Source: Desmodesmus armatus (taxonomy: Eukaryota > Chlorophyta > Chlorophyceae > Sphaeropleales > Scenedesmaceae). From it: a stretch of 64,000 nt of DNA. Position numbers and translations under genes: made by a program. Positions within the stretch are counted from its first letter, which is position 1, and the number at the start of each line of letters is the position of its first letter. The stretch covers positions 186,001-250,000 of the forward strand of contig VIIQ02000601.1 in assembly GCA_007449985.2 (NCBI GenBank). The letters are read 5' to 3'. This document shows, piece after piece, positions 24,001-35,500 of this stretch. A model generated the notes under the pieces. It ran no database searches. It saw only the letters and a list, made by a program, of their open reading frames with translations, and was not told the DNA's origin.

Positions 24001-24147
24001 GATGGTGGAGGGTGTTGCAACCCAGGTGCCTTTGATGAGGTTGCAGAAGCACCCTGCATCACCTACTGCACACTGGGACGCTGATGCCAGTTGCAGTACA
24101 CCTAATAGCAGCAGCACTAGGCACGTACTCGTAGGTGAGAGCCCCAT
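20712..24147 (-). CDS. Secreted PHB-depolymerase/LpqC-family esterase
   Basis: The first exon (24147-23877) opens with a clear signal peptide (MGLSPTSTCLVLLLLGVLQL, then ASA) and a Cys-rich segment. Later exons carry RIVDVYFPTDIG (23785-23728), AFAVVLHATASF, RGYILLVPQGTGD, KSVDDVSFLAGVITGMQQLL, VALSGYSNGGMMIQTLLC (21382-21133) and the last exon (20962-20712) with WADRMGC and AEAGHQLWDQPG. GYSNGG is the G-x-S-x-G nucleophile elbow; VWLHGVKDPVLPF offers the acid and GHQLW the His. This order is that of the poly(3-hydroxybutyrate) depolymerase/feruloyl esterase family of alpha/beta hydrolases. The oxyanion LHG appears as LHA. Exons between about 23450 and 22900 are not fully resolved. A secreted ester hydrolase is supported; its substrate is not. 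Confidence 0.8.
21273..21651 (-). repeat. Duplicated start of the esterase nucleophile exon
   Basis: About 110 bases occur at 21382-21273 (the real exon) and 21651-21544, each after an AG acceptor. The upstream copy reads VALSGYSSGGMMIQTLLCTR and the real one VALSGYSNGGMMIQTLLCSR. After GTML the upstream copy loses similarity and has only a weak donor (GTTTCA). Confidence 0.8.
22120..22310. repeat. Short degenerate GCAGTACAGGTAGCAG repeats
   Basis: Several imperfect copies of GCAGTACAGxTAGCAG lie in an esterase intron next to the acceptor at about 22150. Confidence 0.5.
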
Positions 24148-24676
24148 TGCAGCTGCTTGATGATGTTGCTGTTGCAGTTGGATCACTGTGGTGGGCACTG
24201 TCTGAAAGGCATGTGACTGCAGGTGCTGGACAGCAACACGTGCGCACAAAAAAACAGTAGTTTATAAAGCTTCATGTTGTCCCGTCGTGTTCTCTTCAGC
24301 CCTGCCGGTCCGGTGCCACAGCAACCGGTTGAGTCACTCGATCTCCCAGATCTATCGATTACAACGAACCGGCAAAAACAAACACCAACATGATATCCGT
24401 CCGTAAGCAACAATATTACTTATGTCGCAGCAGTGTGGCAGATCCTACGTGCCAGGCTGGTGTCACCAGCCTGGATCAGTCTGCTGCTCAACTCAAGTAT
24501 CTGATGGCTGGTAGATGCAACAGCTGCGCACACAGCCTCCAGCTGTATCAGACCAGACCAATAGACAGGTTAGGCCATCATGTGGGTGCTCTGTTTCTGA
24601 ACGAAGCTTCAGGCAGCTATATGGCTCTTGAACTGCTCAGTTGACAGTGGATGTAGGCATTGGTTGGCTGCACCGC
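24148..24676. other. Spacer between esterase start and TspO stop
   Basis: It should hold the esterase promoter and the TspO 3' UTR, both minus strand. No further gene is visible. Confidence 0.4.
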
Positions 24677-26608
24677 TCAAGCTGCCTTGGGCTTGATGTC
24701 CTTGTCAGAAGACATCTGCACAACACAGAGCAATACACCAGGCAGGCAGCACAGATGCAGGGTCAGCACAGCATTGACAGTAGCAGAGTGCAGCAGCGCC
24801 AACGACTGCAGTGCCAAGTTTGAGGAACACCCATGCACCCAACTGTGCAGGTGCCTGCTGCAAATACTTCCTTCTCAGTGTAGATGGTGTGATTACCATG
24901 TTGCCAGCATCACCCCAGCTCAAGACAGTTGTGTTAGCCTAACACAGTGACTGACTGAGCCCATTACACTGGCACAGCCCATGTCTTCCAGACCCAAACA
25001 CACATCAACCAACACCCCCCGGTGCCATCCCTGCTCACGTCTGGGTTGTTCTTCCAGAAGTAGTAGTTGAGGGCATTGGCATAGCCTATGAAAGCCAGGT
25101 AGGGCAGCATCAGCTTGCCAGCAGTTGGGTTGACCCTCCAGAACTCGGCGGTGGTGGCCGTAGCGGCAACAAACAGCGCTGCACAGGGAACAAAGCACAC
25201 AATGCACAGCCAGATCATCATGCAGGAGGAAGCCCAACACTAGCAGCAGGGCCGGCGCTGCAGGATATGCTGCCTAAACAACAAGCACGACTTGGTGGCC
25301 TGGCACCCCCGCAGTTGCACTTCAAATGATGTGGGAGTGCAGCACTCTGCCGTGATTTATAGGGCCTGTGCTGCCAACCTAGACCAAACTCCTCCCAAGC
25401 CTCACTTTGCACAACACACTCGAAAGCTCTCCATGCGCCCCAACCCTCAAGCTCAATGCAACCGGTCTCAACCCCACCCCACCAGGACCGCAAACCGTCA
25501 GGCTGGCGCATGGGGTGTCTGACTGCTGCAAAGATTTTTCACCTGCGTTGTCGACCTGAGCCACTCCTGGGCGCTTGAGCAGGAAGAACAGTGGCTGCCA
25601 GGCCAGGTTGAGGGCCAGCTGTCCACCATACAGCACCATGGGGCGGCTACCCCAACCGGCTGACTTGCCCACCAAGTAGGAGGCATAGCCGATCACACCG
25701 TACAGCACCGCCCACGCCTACGTACAAGCACATCACATGATCGTGGACAAAATACGACTTATGCCTGCCGCAGTATGAATGACTGTCGACAGTATCAAAC
25801 GATGGTGTCGGGGCGCCTCCTAGGCTTGCAGAGCAAGATGGCAAGTGAAGCGTCTCACAGCGTCACTATCCGCAGGATTCGCGCTGCGGCTAGATGAGTG
25901 GGTACTGTCACACTGCGCTGGACATGATTGCAGCTGTGTTTTGCAGTTGAGCGGCAGCAAGCACGCTTGGCGCTCAGGGGCCTTGGGGCCTACACACACC
26001 TGGCCGAAGACGGGAGCAGGGGGTGCCCAGCTGGGCTTCCTCAACTTGGGGATGTACCTGCAAAACAAGGCAAGCAGCACCAACAACTGCTCAGCTTGAC
26101 CTTCCAAAGGCTTGTGGGCACATGTTGGATTGGTTAGCTGAACCTTTGAGGGAGAGTTCTGCTGTGCCACACCCGCTGAGCGTCTAGCCAAAACAAACTA
26201 TCAACTGGCAAGCCCTACTTGTGCAACATCATCACAGCTGGCACAGCAGCATTGGAGAGCGGCAGTCGAGGGAGTATCAGCGTACGCACCAGTTCAAAAT
26301 AGCAGGCATTGTTGCCAGGCCCACCAATTGACCCAGGCCCAAGGGGATACCAAGGGATATCAACTGCAGCAAATCAATTGCAGAGATGTTGGTGGGCGTC
26401 AGCAGCTGCTGACCAGAGGGCAGTGAACGCAGTAACTTGTTGACAGGCATGCAGAGAGCAGCTGTGCAGCCGTGTGTGTGTTGACACATGGCATTCGTCA
26501 TTTATTGGGCTCAAGGCATGCAGATGCAGTTTCAGCATTGATGCTCACCAAGGGGCGGTTGTGCAGCACATGGGACAAGCCAGACTGAATAGCGCCGATG
26601 AGCCCCAT
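24677..26608 (-). CDS. TspO/MBR family membrane protein
   Basis: Six exons (26608-26549, 26408-26290, 26057-26000, 25717-25543, 25178-25039, 24715-24677) join in phase to 196 residues. TspO landmarks run in order: helix 1 ISLGIPLGLGQLVGLA, LRKPSWAPPAPVFGQ after it, AWAVLYGVIGYASYLVGKSA, YGGQLALNLAWQPLFFLLKR, ALFVAATATTAEFWRVN and LMLPYLAFIGYANALNYYFW. Five membrane helices are expected. TspO proteins bind tetrapyrroles and sterols and are stress-linked in plants and bacteria; which role applies here is inference. The C-terminus ends in the basic, soluble MSSDKDIKPKAA. The N-terminal exon (MGLIGAIQSGLSHVL) precedes helix 1 by about 25 residues, so a targeting role is possible. Confidence 0.88.
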
Positions 26609-28135
26609 GCCTGTGGTACGATGTGGTAAGTGGTTTATGGATGGAGAAACGCCGGTATTTCAGCAACCACTTCGTATAATGTATGGAAGGCCTTAGCTTC
26701 TGCGAAATAAAGCACCAAATGGTCTGCAAACGCGTATGACGCCGTTGCGATCCAGGTGACGAATCGTGACTCACTGTGTCCGAGGGTCCAACGCTGCAGC
26801 CGTTGCATACGACCCGCCCGAAATGCACAGCCCAAAGTGTATCGCTGCTTCACTTTTCAGTGCTGTTTGGAAATATTTTGAAAGCGTCCTCTTCGGGCCG
26901 TGTCGCGATGCAGCAATGTACATGTGGAGCACACCCTGCCACCACACATGGCAACCCACGATTGCTGACTGCAACCCTTTGGGTTGTTTAGGTCGCAAAA
27001 CGTGCTGTGCACTTTCAGGAGTGATGTACTGTTACACCCTTGACACCACAAGCAGCTGCTCGGCTTCATGAAGGCAGCAGGGCGCGGCAGCTGCCAGCAT
27101 GCTCTCATCCTGCAGTCAGCCAACTATCACGCGCCCCATTTCTATATAGCGGCCGATCCTGATGACACACCCACAATTTGCTCCTTATCACCATTGCCTG
27201 GTCTGCATCCATGCTGCAGTTGTCTTGTGTTGGCTGAGGCGGGCGCAAGTGGCACCGCCATGGCGGCTGCAGCAGGAGCTGCATGTGTCACGTGGCGGCT
27301 GCTGTTGCATACCATTGCTGCCTGTGGCTGCTGTCAATGGGGTGGGCTGCATGAGGGCTTGAACATCTGCTGCTGCCTGCTTGCGCCGCACGTGACTCTT
27401 GCTGCTGCCGATGCTGATTGGCAGCTACGACTGTGCCTTTGAGGCTCAACACCCGCGTGCATCTAGCTGGCTGTAGATCTGCAGGTGCCTGCTGCGACTA
27501 GAATCCAAAATAGGTCCCAGCATGGACCTACTTTGAGTTGCAGGAAGCTTGCTGAGTTGTTGTGGTGCACCTGCTGTGTAGCCTGAAAGGGGGGGACTAC
27601 GGTGTGGTCGGGTGCCTTTGTGCCACAACGGGTGGCAGGGCAGCAGGCAGTTGCAGAGAGGGGAAGGGGTGTTGCTAGCTTCACTGCCTTAGGCTGTGTG
27701 TTGTGCTGGCCCTGAGGGACTCACACCAGGCACTAATCCCTTTGCTGTTGGGGGGTGTTGAGCTGTAGATGAGGTGTGTACAGCTGTGGGGACTTTGAAT
27801 CGACAGAACTGTTGAGAGTTTGAACACTCTTTGACTCACAGAATCTCGAGCTGTGTGTTGATAGCTTCTGCTCTGCTGTTTGCTCAGACAGGCAGGATAA
27901 TGACTGAAATGCAAGGCAGGAGGCTGTAAGCAGAAAAGCAAGCCTCAATCAGAGCAGTAGCTCAAGTGGCCAGTTGGACTCAGAAACTGTGAACCGTTTG
28001 TTACACGGGGGAAAGCAGGCCTTAGCCTGTGAGGAGGACTTAGCCTCAAAACGAGTCACCCTTTCTGTGAAGGGGAAGAAGCTCTCTGGGCTGCTTTGGC
28101 TGCTTTGGCCTGGCTGTCTTGAGAAAATGGCTGGG
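26609..28135. other. Intergenic, no supported gene
   Basis: The start of this stretch should hold the TspO promoter. A TATATAG occurs at 27143. I found no phase-consistent exons. From 27700 to 28080 the minus strand reads like a transcribed leader after the TATA box near 28146, but I see no coding start. Confidence 0.35.
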
Positions 28136-28265
28136 GATGCCTGCCTTATATAGTCCTGGCAGGGCTAAACCCCAGGTGCATAAACCACAAAGTAACAGCA
28201 CTAGAGGCTTCCAAACCTCCGATGCTGGAAGCTTCTGAGTGCCAGAAGCTTCCAAACCTCTCATG
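28136..28265 (-). promoter_or_regulatory. TATA box with nearby GAAGCTTC inverted repeat
   Basis: On the minus strand GGACTATATAAGGCAGG (28142-28158) is a good TATA box. About 65 bases upstream lies a perfect 11-bp inverted repeat, GGAAGCTTCTG/CAGAAGCTTCC with a 5-base spacer (28227-28253), whose arms are each nGAAnnTTCn, the heat-shock-element unit. It is set between two copies of GCTTCCAAACCTC. The spacing between the two GAA/TTC pairs is not a multiple of five, so heat-shock control is only a suggestion. It could also be the promoter of a solo LTR. Confidence 0.35.
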
Positions 28266-29060
28266 CTGCAGCTTCCATCCGCTCAATATGCATCAGAGGG
28301 GGCAAACCGACCCCTTGATGCTACAACTTACTCAACAATGATCCTGCATCACCGCGCACATTGCCAAACTGCGGCCTGTGCCAAAAGCTTCTCGATGCTG
28401 CTGACGCCTTGCGTATGTCAGACATGCTGTGCTCCGCTTCTCGAAGGTCAGACATTGCGCAGGAGCTCACGAGGCTTTCTCGAGGCGATGGGTACAGCCG
28501 TACGTTGTTCCAAACATCTTTAAAGCCAACCTGCACTTGCTTGAAGCCATTAGAGTGCAGACTGCCGTGCCAGGGTCCGTCAAGGTCAACGAACGGTCAA
28601 ACATGCAGTACATACGCATTGACTGCACATACGCGGCTGGATTACTCTTTGTTAGCACGGTCACTACGTATCACTGGCGCCACTCGTTGTTGCGCGACAC
28701 TGCTTCACCCACAGCTTCGTACTGAATGTGTGCCTGAGGCTCATTCGGGTGCGCACAGTCCAGCAACGTCTTGATATTTGGCAGCAGCAGCATGGGCAGA
28801 ACAGCACTAACACCATGGCGGCAGACATTCATCTACAGCAGAGGCAGCATGCATCAGCACAGCAACGGCAGCAGCATGCATGCTACATTCAGTGAAGCAT
28901 TGTTGAAACAGCAACAACGCATGTGCAGCAGCAACAGCCTGTTGCTGAGCATGCATTGGATATGTTAGCTATGGCAGGCCCTGCAGCAGCCTGCATCCGA
29001 TGCCATCCGTGCTGAGCATGCGTCGTCACAGTGGCATGCAGACCATGCTGAGCAGCATCA
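28266..29060. other. Coding-like minus-strand segment, gene not resolved
   Basis: On the minus strand 28846-28690 reads MNVCRHGVSAVLPMLLLPNI, then KTLLDCAHPNEPQAHIQYEA and VSRNNEWRQ before a stop. The text looks like protein rather than noise, and 28664-28467 on the same strand (MFDRSLTLTDPG, KCRLALKMFG) may be part of it. I recognise no family and could not link them. Confidence 0.3.
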
Positions 29061-29094
29061 TGTGTTGCAGCAGCAGCAGCAGCAGCCACTGCAG

Positions 29095-29129
<35 letters not shown>

Positions 29130-29175
29130 GCGGCAGCAGCAGCAGCGGCGGCGGCAGCAGCAGCAGCAGAAGACA
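29061..29175. repeat. CAG/CGG trinucleotide repeat tract
   Basis: An almost unbroken run of CAG with some CGG units. All six frames are open through it, so long poly-Gln, poly-Ala and poly-Ser frames here carry no weight. Confidence 0.9.
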
Positions 29176-30067
29176 CACTGCGCCCGGCCTCTCATGAGCC
29201 ACTTCAAAGCGTCAAAGCAACGGGGTTGCCTTCTGCGCCGGCCCCTTGGCTGGCAAGTCATGTTGTTAGGCACAGGAGCAGCAGCAACATGCTGCAGGGA
29301 GGTGCGCCAAGCTCTGGTGCAGTGAGTGTAGACGCTCCAACACCTATACATTGTGGCACCCTTCGGTCCTGCAGCGAATAGCAAAACCAGTCATGCCCGA
29401 AACCTGGTAGCTGAGCGGCAGCGAACTGTGGTTGGTGGACGCGGCAGCAGCTGGGGGTGACCCGTCTTTTTGCCCGGCGACGAAGACTCCGTGATGCAAA
29501 CAACTGCAGTCAAAGCACTTGGGCAGGATCGGCATTGTTTTTTTTATAGAAACAATGGCTACTGTTTGGCCAAATCACCCATGCTGCTGCTGCTGCTGGT
29601 GGTCTCCCAGCTGCTGCTCCCTGTTGAGCAAATTCGCACCGGAAAGCGTGGCCTTCATGTCGACTCGTACTCTTGTCCCTGTGTGGCGTTACATGTGCAG
29701 CGGAGCGCGGCACTATCGTGCATTACGTGTACGAGCGCTGTGCTGGGGTCCATAAGAAAACACTGCGGGAAGTGCTATTCGTGCATGTCAGGTAAAATAA
29801 TTTCATGTTTTGAATATCCTGCCCCCCAGGCAAGTAAGTTACTGCGATCGCAGTGATGCAGTGGTCGTCCTTACACGTGTACCATCCACAACCGAAAGCA
29901 CTTGCGGGCGCTCTTGGGGGGGGGGGGGGGGGGGGGGGGGGCGTACAGACAAGTATCACAGTATCAGACAAGTATCACAGTATCACAGTGTCCTTACCGA
30001 TACCATTGCTAGTTCGACTCAGACAAGCTTGTTACAAGCACTGACCCCAGCTTTGTCCTCCAACGAG
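29176..30067. other. Upstream region of the modular protein gene
   Basis: It holds a G homopolymer of about 24 bases at 29918-29941 followed by a short tandem ACAAGTATCACAGTATCAG repeat. The promoter of the plus-strand gene starting at 30068 should lie here. No other gene is supported. Confidence 0.4.
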
Positions 30068-31223
30068 ATGAGGGCATTGGCTCTAATATGCCTTCCCTTA
30101 GTGCTTTGTGAGCTGTTGTGTGGAGTGAGCGCGTCGGCAAGGTTTTTGACGGGGCCTTCGGTTCTACTGTCAGAGAAGGCAAGTGACGTGTGTGCTTAGC
30201 AACACAAGCACAACCTGATCACCTGTATTGGACATTATGACACGCAGCGCTGCTGTATCGCCCCCATCCGCAGATCGACATCTGCCATCATGACTTCGGA
30301 ACCAACACATTCCTCCTGATGTCGGTCTCCATAGTGGGGTGGCAGGTGACAAGCATTGCAGATTCTTAATCATCAACTGGGCCATGGTTTCCGGACCGAG
30401 CAGGGCCTACAGACGAGCCAGCACGTGCTGCGCAGGGCATGCCCTCAGGGCCTTGACGCAGAGAAGCCAGAGCCATTCCAACGCTTGGGTCATGAAAGGT
30501 TTCATTCATAAATGTGACTTCAGGGCTCTACGTATAGCATGCATGTCAAAGTGGAAACCTGCAAAAGACGGATCGTCTGGCGGGCACTGACGTGAATTGT
30601 GTTTTTGTTTCCGAACTGCTTTGGTTGCAGCATGACCATTTGCAGCATGATGAGGACTGCTGTGTCACCACCAACGGCAGCAGCTGGGCTGCAGGAGGCT
30701 GCAACAGCAAGTCCTGCCAGCGCAGCCATGTCACCCCCAACCCTGCACTCAGCACCTGCCAGTGCATGCAGGGATACAACCTCAACCCAACCACACATCA
30801 CTGCGAAGGTCAGCCACACAAATAAATGGGCAGACAGAGGACGAGCAACCGCTTCAGCTGCGACAGTGGCATGTGCGGTGACAGCATGGCGCCTGCATGC
30901 ATGGTCTGCACATACCATAACTTCAGAGTTCAAGTTGCATGCGGGAGGTTGTCAACTGCGCTGCGAGTTGGTACGCACCCTCCCCCCTCCCTCCCTCCCT
31001 CCCTCCCTCCCTCCCTCCCTCCCTCCCTCCCTCCCTCCCTCCCTCCCTCCCTCCCTCCGTCCCTGCCATGAGGCCGCACATGCGGCTGTGTATTATGCGT
31101 CGGGGTCACCCGGGTCAGTACAAGTATGGAATGTACTACATAGCCTCGCTGCGCAGCCTGGCATGCTGGTATAATATAAGACACTGCAGCACATCATCAA
31201 TATGCATGTGCTTTGAGCTGCAC

Positions 31224-31275
<52 letters not shown>

Positions 31276-32533
31276 ACATGTCTTTCAGTGCTTTCTGCAG
31301 CTCTTGCGGGCACCAGCGCCTTCCCCGCACGCGTGCTGCAGCAGACCACTAGCCCTGCATGCCCCGCAGGGTGTGCTGATGGCAAGTGTGACAGCGCTTC
31401 AACAGGTGGAGGGTTCAGGTGCTCTGTCTGCAAGGAGGGCATGGACCTGGACATGGACACGGGGACCTGCCACTGCCATGAGGGGAAGTATGCCCAAGCA
31501 CCGACGGATGCCGTGCTGTGTGTTGACTGCGAGAAGGGCTACTACTGTGCTGGAGGGAAGTACACTGCTCAGCAAGATGCAGCAGGCAACTGGCTGCCTG
31601 CCAAGACTGACTGCCCAGAGACACTGACGACCCGTGGCAAACGCTCAACCAAGGTCACCCATTGCGGTGCGTGAAGTCATGTCAGGGGAATTCTGCAAGA
31701 CCTAGCTTGCACCTGCATGCACTGGAAACAACGCACGGAGTGTCATTGCAAGCAGATCGAGGGTGTTGGGAATTATGGGCCTTTCAGAAGACAGCTGCTG
31801 AATCAGAGCCATGCAGATTCTGTCATGCTGAAGCAAAAAACCGACGGTGCGGCACAAGCAGGTTTGTTGAAAGACATACAGCACACAACAGGCTGGGCGT
31901 ATGCCGTCGCATCAGTTTGCAGCAAACTGACTGTGGACGGTACAAGCAGCTCCTAGTGCGGTTGAGGCGTTGGCAGGTGCAACTCATGATCAGTACGCAT
32001 GTGGCATGCAGTGCACACTGACATGTGGCACACCGCTGCTTCCAGTCGGCCACAAGGATTGTGAGCGGCCCATCAAACAAGGTAATCCTCCTCTGTCGTC
32101 CTTTGCTCGCTGCCGTGCCATGCAGTCAACCCGCCAGGCACCAAGTATGTGCCTGACAACAACCCACTCCTTGCCAAGGCAGAGGCGTGCCCACCTAACA
32201 CATACGGCCCGGGATACAAGAAGCAACGCGATTGTGTCAACTGTCCTCCGGGATACGTCAACCCACTCGAAAGACAGTCGTTACTCTATGCATGCGGTGA
32301 GTGGCCTGCAAGCTGACTTACTGGGACAAGGGCCTGGAAATGCAACCACATCAACCACCACTCAGTGACTGATGCAGCGTGCCATCATGCGCGGTGCACC
32401 TCCACCCCACTGGCCACGCTTTTGTCGTTGTACTTGCATGCACTTGTTGAAATGGTTGGACCCTCCAAGAAAGCAAATCATGCCACTCAGCTTCTGCTGT
32501 CTGTTGACACCACACCTGCTGCTTGTAGACCCA

Positions 32534-32565
<32 letters not shown>

Positions 32566-35500
32566 GCCCCCTTGCAGGCGTTCCTGCTGGCTACTACCTG
32601 GTTGACCCTTCACAGGTGGCACCCTGCCCCAAGGGCCAGTACAAGGAGGGACTGGGTGACGCACAGAGCTGCCAAAAGTGTCCAGACCACGTCACCACTG
32701 AGGGTGTGGGCTCTCCAAGCGCAGGCGACTGCAAGGTGCTGCTGCGCGGCGCCTACGCTGCTGCTGTTGGCGCTGATGGTGCCATCACAAACGCTGTCAA
32801 GTGCCCCTACAACCACTACTGCCCTGGAGGCAAGCCGGATGGCGCCTTCAACCCGGCCTCGCCAATGTACGACGCCACATTGGTCATGTGCCCCCATGGC
32901 TCATGGACGCAGCATGAGGGAGCTTTTGACGAAGCCGAGTGCAGTAAGTGGCATTGTTTTGAGTGGTTGCGCAGACTCGTCAACCTTGACACCGATGTGC
33001 CATTGTTTACTTGGCACTTACACTTCCGTTTGTGGTGGGCCAACACCTTCTCTGCCCCAGCTCATAGAAAGCTTGAGTGACATTTCTTTATGCATGTGTG
33101 TGATGGAGTGAGCCTTCCCTAGCCCTGGCACCCCAGTTGCAGCTTGGTAGACTGCAATTACCCCCAGCTGTTCTTGCAAACCACCCCCCTTCCGGCCCCC
33201 TCCCCTCTCCCCGGTGCCTTACTGCACACAACAGTGATCCCGCCTGGCTTTGCCCTCCCCGATGGTGCCGAAACACTGGCCAAGTGTGGCGTGGAAGGGT
33301 CTGGCGCAACAGCGTCAGGGTCGTACAGGGCAGAATGGAAGCCCCTGTCGGCTGCCACCAGTTGTGTCAGGTGTGGTGACGGCATCTCTGCAGCAGGACT
33401 GGAGCAGGTGACCTCCTACGACCTTGCAGGCACTGCTACCCAGCACGACGTGGCCACCAATGCTGTGGCATGTTGTAAGTGCGGGCTCGTGGGTGCTGGG
33501 TTGGGCACTGAGCACTGAGTGTTGCCCCTGCAGCTGACAGAGCTCCATCAGCCATTCCTGGGCATTCCTGGCCAAGAATGGGCCCCTTGAGTGCTGACGT
33601 GGCATGTCCAGGTAGAGTACATCACCAGTACGTATCGCAAGCCCAGCAGAAAAGTCACTCAGTGAAGGCCACTTTGTCAATGTATGTCATAGCAGGACCG
33701 GCTGCAATTGCAATTGGTGACACACTGTGTGCAGACACATATGCATGTTTGCACCACCACCACAGTGCCACCTGGTGTACCTGCTGTTCATGCCCTGCAG
33801 ACATCCACCCTGGTCAGGGCATGTATTACAACCTGGCGACCGACAGTTTTTGGGCAGGAAGCTGCGACGACAACAACTACGGTGTCAAGAGCGTCACCTA
33901 TGGCCTGGCTGCACACCCCTGCAGGAGCTGCGCCGCGGGCATGCAGACCGACACCACAGCCGGCAGCAGCAGCAGCACCTACTTGTCCCCTGACGGACTT
34001 GGCTTCACCGACCCCTTGGCCTGTGTGACCAAGCCTGGCCACGGCTACAATGGGCGCAGCGCCCCACGCTGTGCAGTGGGGCTCTGGAACACAGGCGGCA
34101 ACCACAACCCCTGCACACCTTGTGGCTACGGGCTCAGCACTGCTGACAGCCCCGACGAGCAGACCTCGGCTGCTGCCTGTAAGACCCAGATTGGCTATGG
34201 CTACCACGATGGTGCTGTGGTGCCCTGCCCCCTGGGTGAGCATGAGCCACTGCAATGTATCGATGCGATAAGCGTAGGGCATACATGTAGCATGCGATGT
34301 GTGTAGCAGCAGCATGCGCTGGTTGATTGAGGTGCGTATTGCATGCACTGCACCCACGTGACGCATCACATCTTCAGTATTTCACAAAGGCACCATGATA
34401 GTCACCAACCATGGTTATGTGGCGTATAGGTACCAAAAGTAGTGGGGCCAACCTGCGTTCAGGATAGCTTGGTGCCATGGACTGCTAGCTTTGTTTGCCT
34501 GCTGTAGAGCATGTATGTTGACGGTGCCATTGTATTCTCTACACACCGGCTATTCTTTTCTGTCCAGGTACTTACAATGAAGTCTTGGGTGCTAGCGCCC
34601 AAGCTGCTTGCCGGAGCTGCCCAGGCCAGCTGACCACCGACATGCCTGGTGGAGACAGCGTCGATGACTGTGACATGTGTGCCGTGGGATTCGGCGGGCA
34701 GGACTGCAACACCGAATGTGGCAGGAGCGGCTCAAGCGCCACGTATGGTCCCGCAGGACGCCCGAAGGACACAGAATGCACCGTCTGCCCAGGCATGTCA
34801 AGAGGTTTCTTTTTTGACTACCAATCAAGCGGCCACCCTTTCACACCTGACGTCATCTCGCGCCCTGGGGCTGCCACAGAGGGCGATTGCTTTGCTGAGT
34901 TTGCTCAGATCGTTGACAATGCTTGGTCTTTGGGGGACATTTCAGATGCCACAAGCATGACAGAAGTGACAGGGCTATCTGGAGCAACTGTGGACGCATA
35001 CTTTGAGGCCTGCGTGGCACAATGCCGGATTCTAGACTGCCAGTTCATCACCATTGACTACAACGACAGCAAGTGCTACCAGAAAATAACGGAACCTGCC
35101 ACAACGTGGGTGGGCAAGAGGTCTGCCAGACCTCAGTGCTACTCTAAACTTGTCTCGTCATGCTCCCTTTTGCCGCTTCTAGAAGATCTGCATTGGTACT
35201 GGCACTCCACCTCTTCATCATTTATATTTTGTTGCTGGTTCAGCACTGTATGATGGCTGTGCAGTGCACATATGTGCTAGTAGGCAGTGTGGGGCAGGCG
35301 GTGCCCAAGCATGAGCCCAACTTTTCAACACACTATAACAAGCTACAATCACCAGTTTGTTGCTGCATTGTTGCTGCAACAGGAACGACTGGCTTGCCTA
35401 CAAGGCACTACTGGCCGGCGGCCCTGGTAACGTTACTGTTCTGTCCGTAAACACCACTGCCAAGGGTGTGGCTTCAGGCTCATACACATACTACAAGGAG

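Noticed and set aside
28889..29384. Poly-Ala, poly-Gln and poly-Ser/Gly frames on both strands
   Set aside because: A CAG/CGG repeat is open in all frames; the flanks show no exon structure.
29344..29535. Minus-strand Cys-rich frame (KCFDCSC, IRCRTEGC)
   Set aside because: Spacing fits no zinc-finger family and no neighbouring exon was found.
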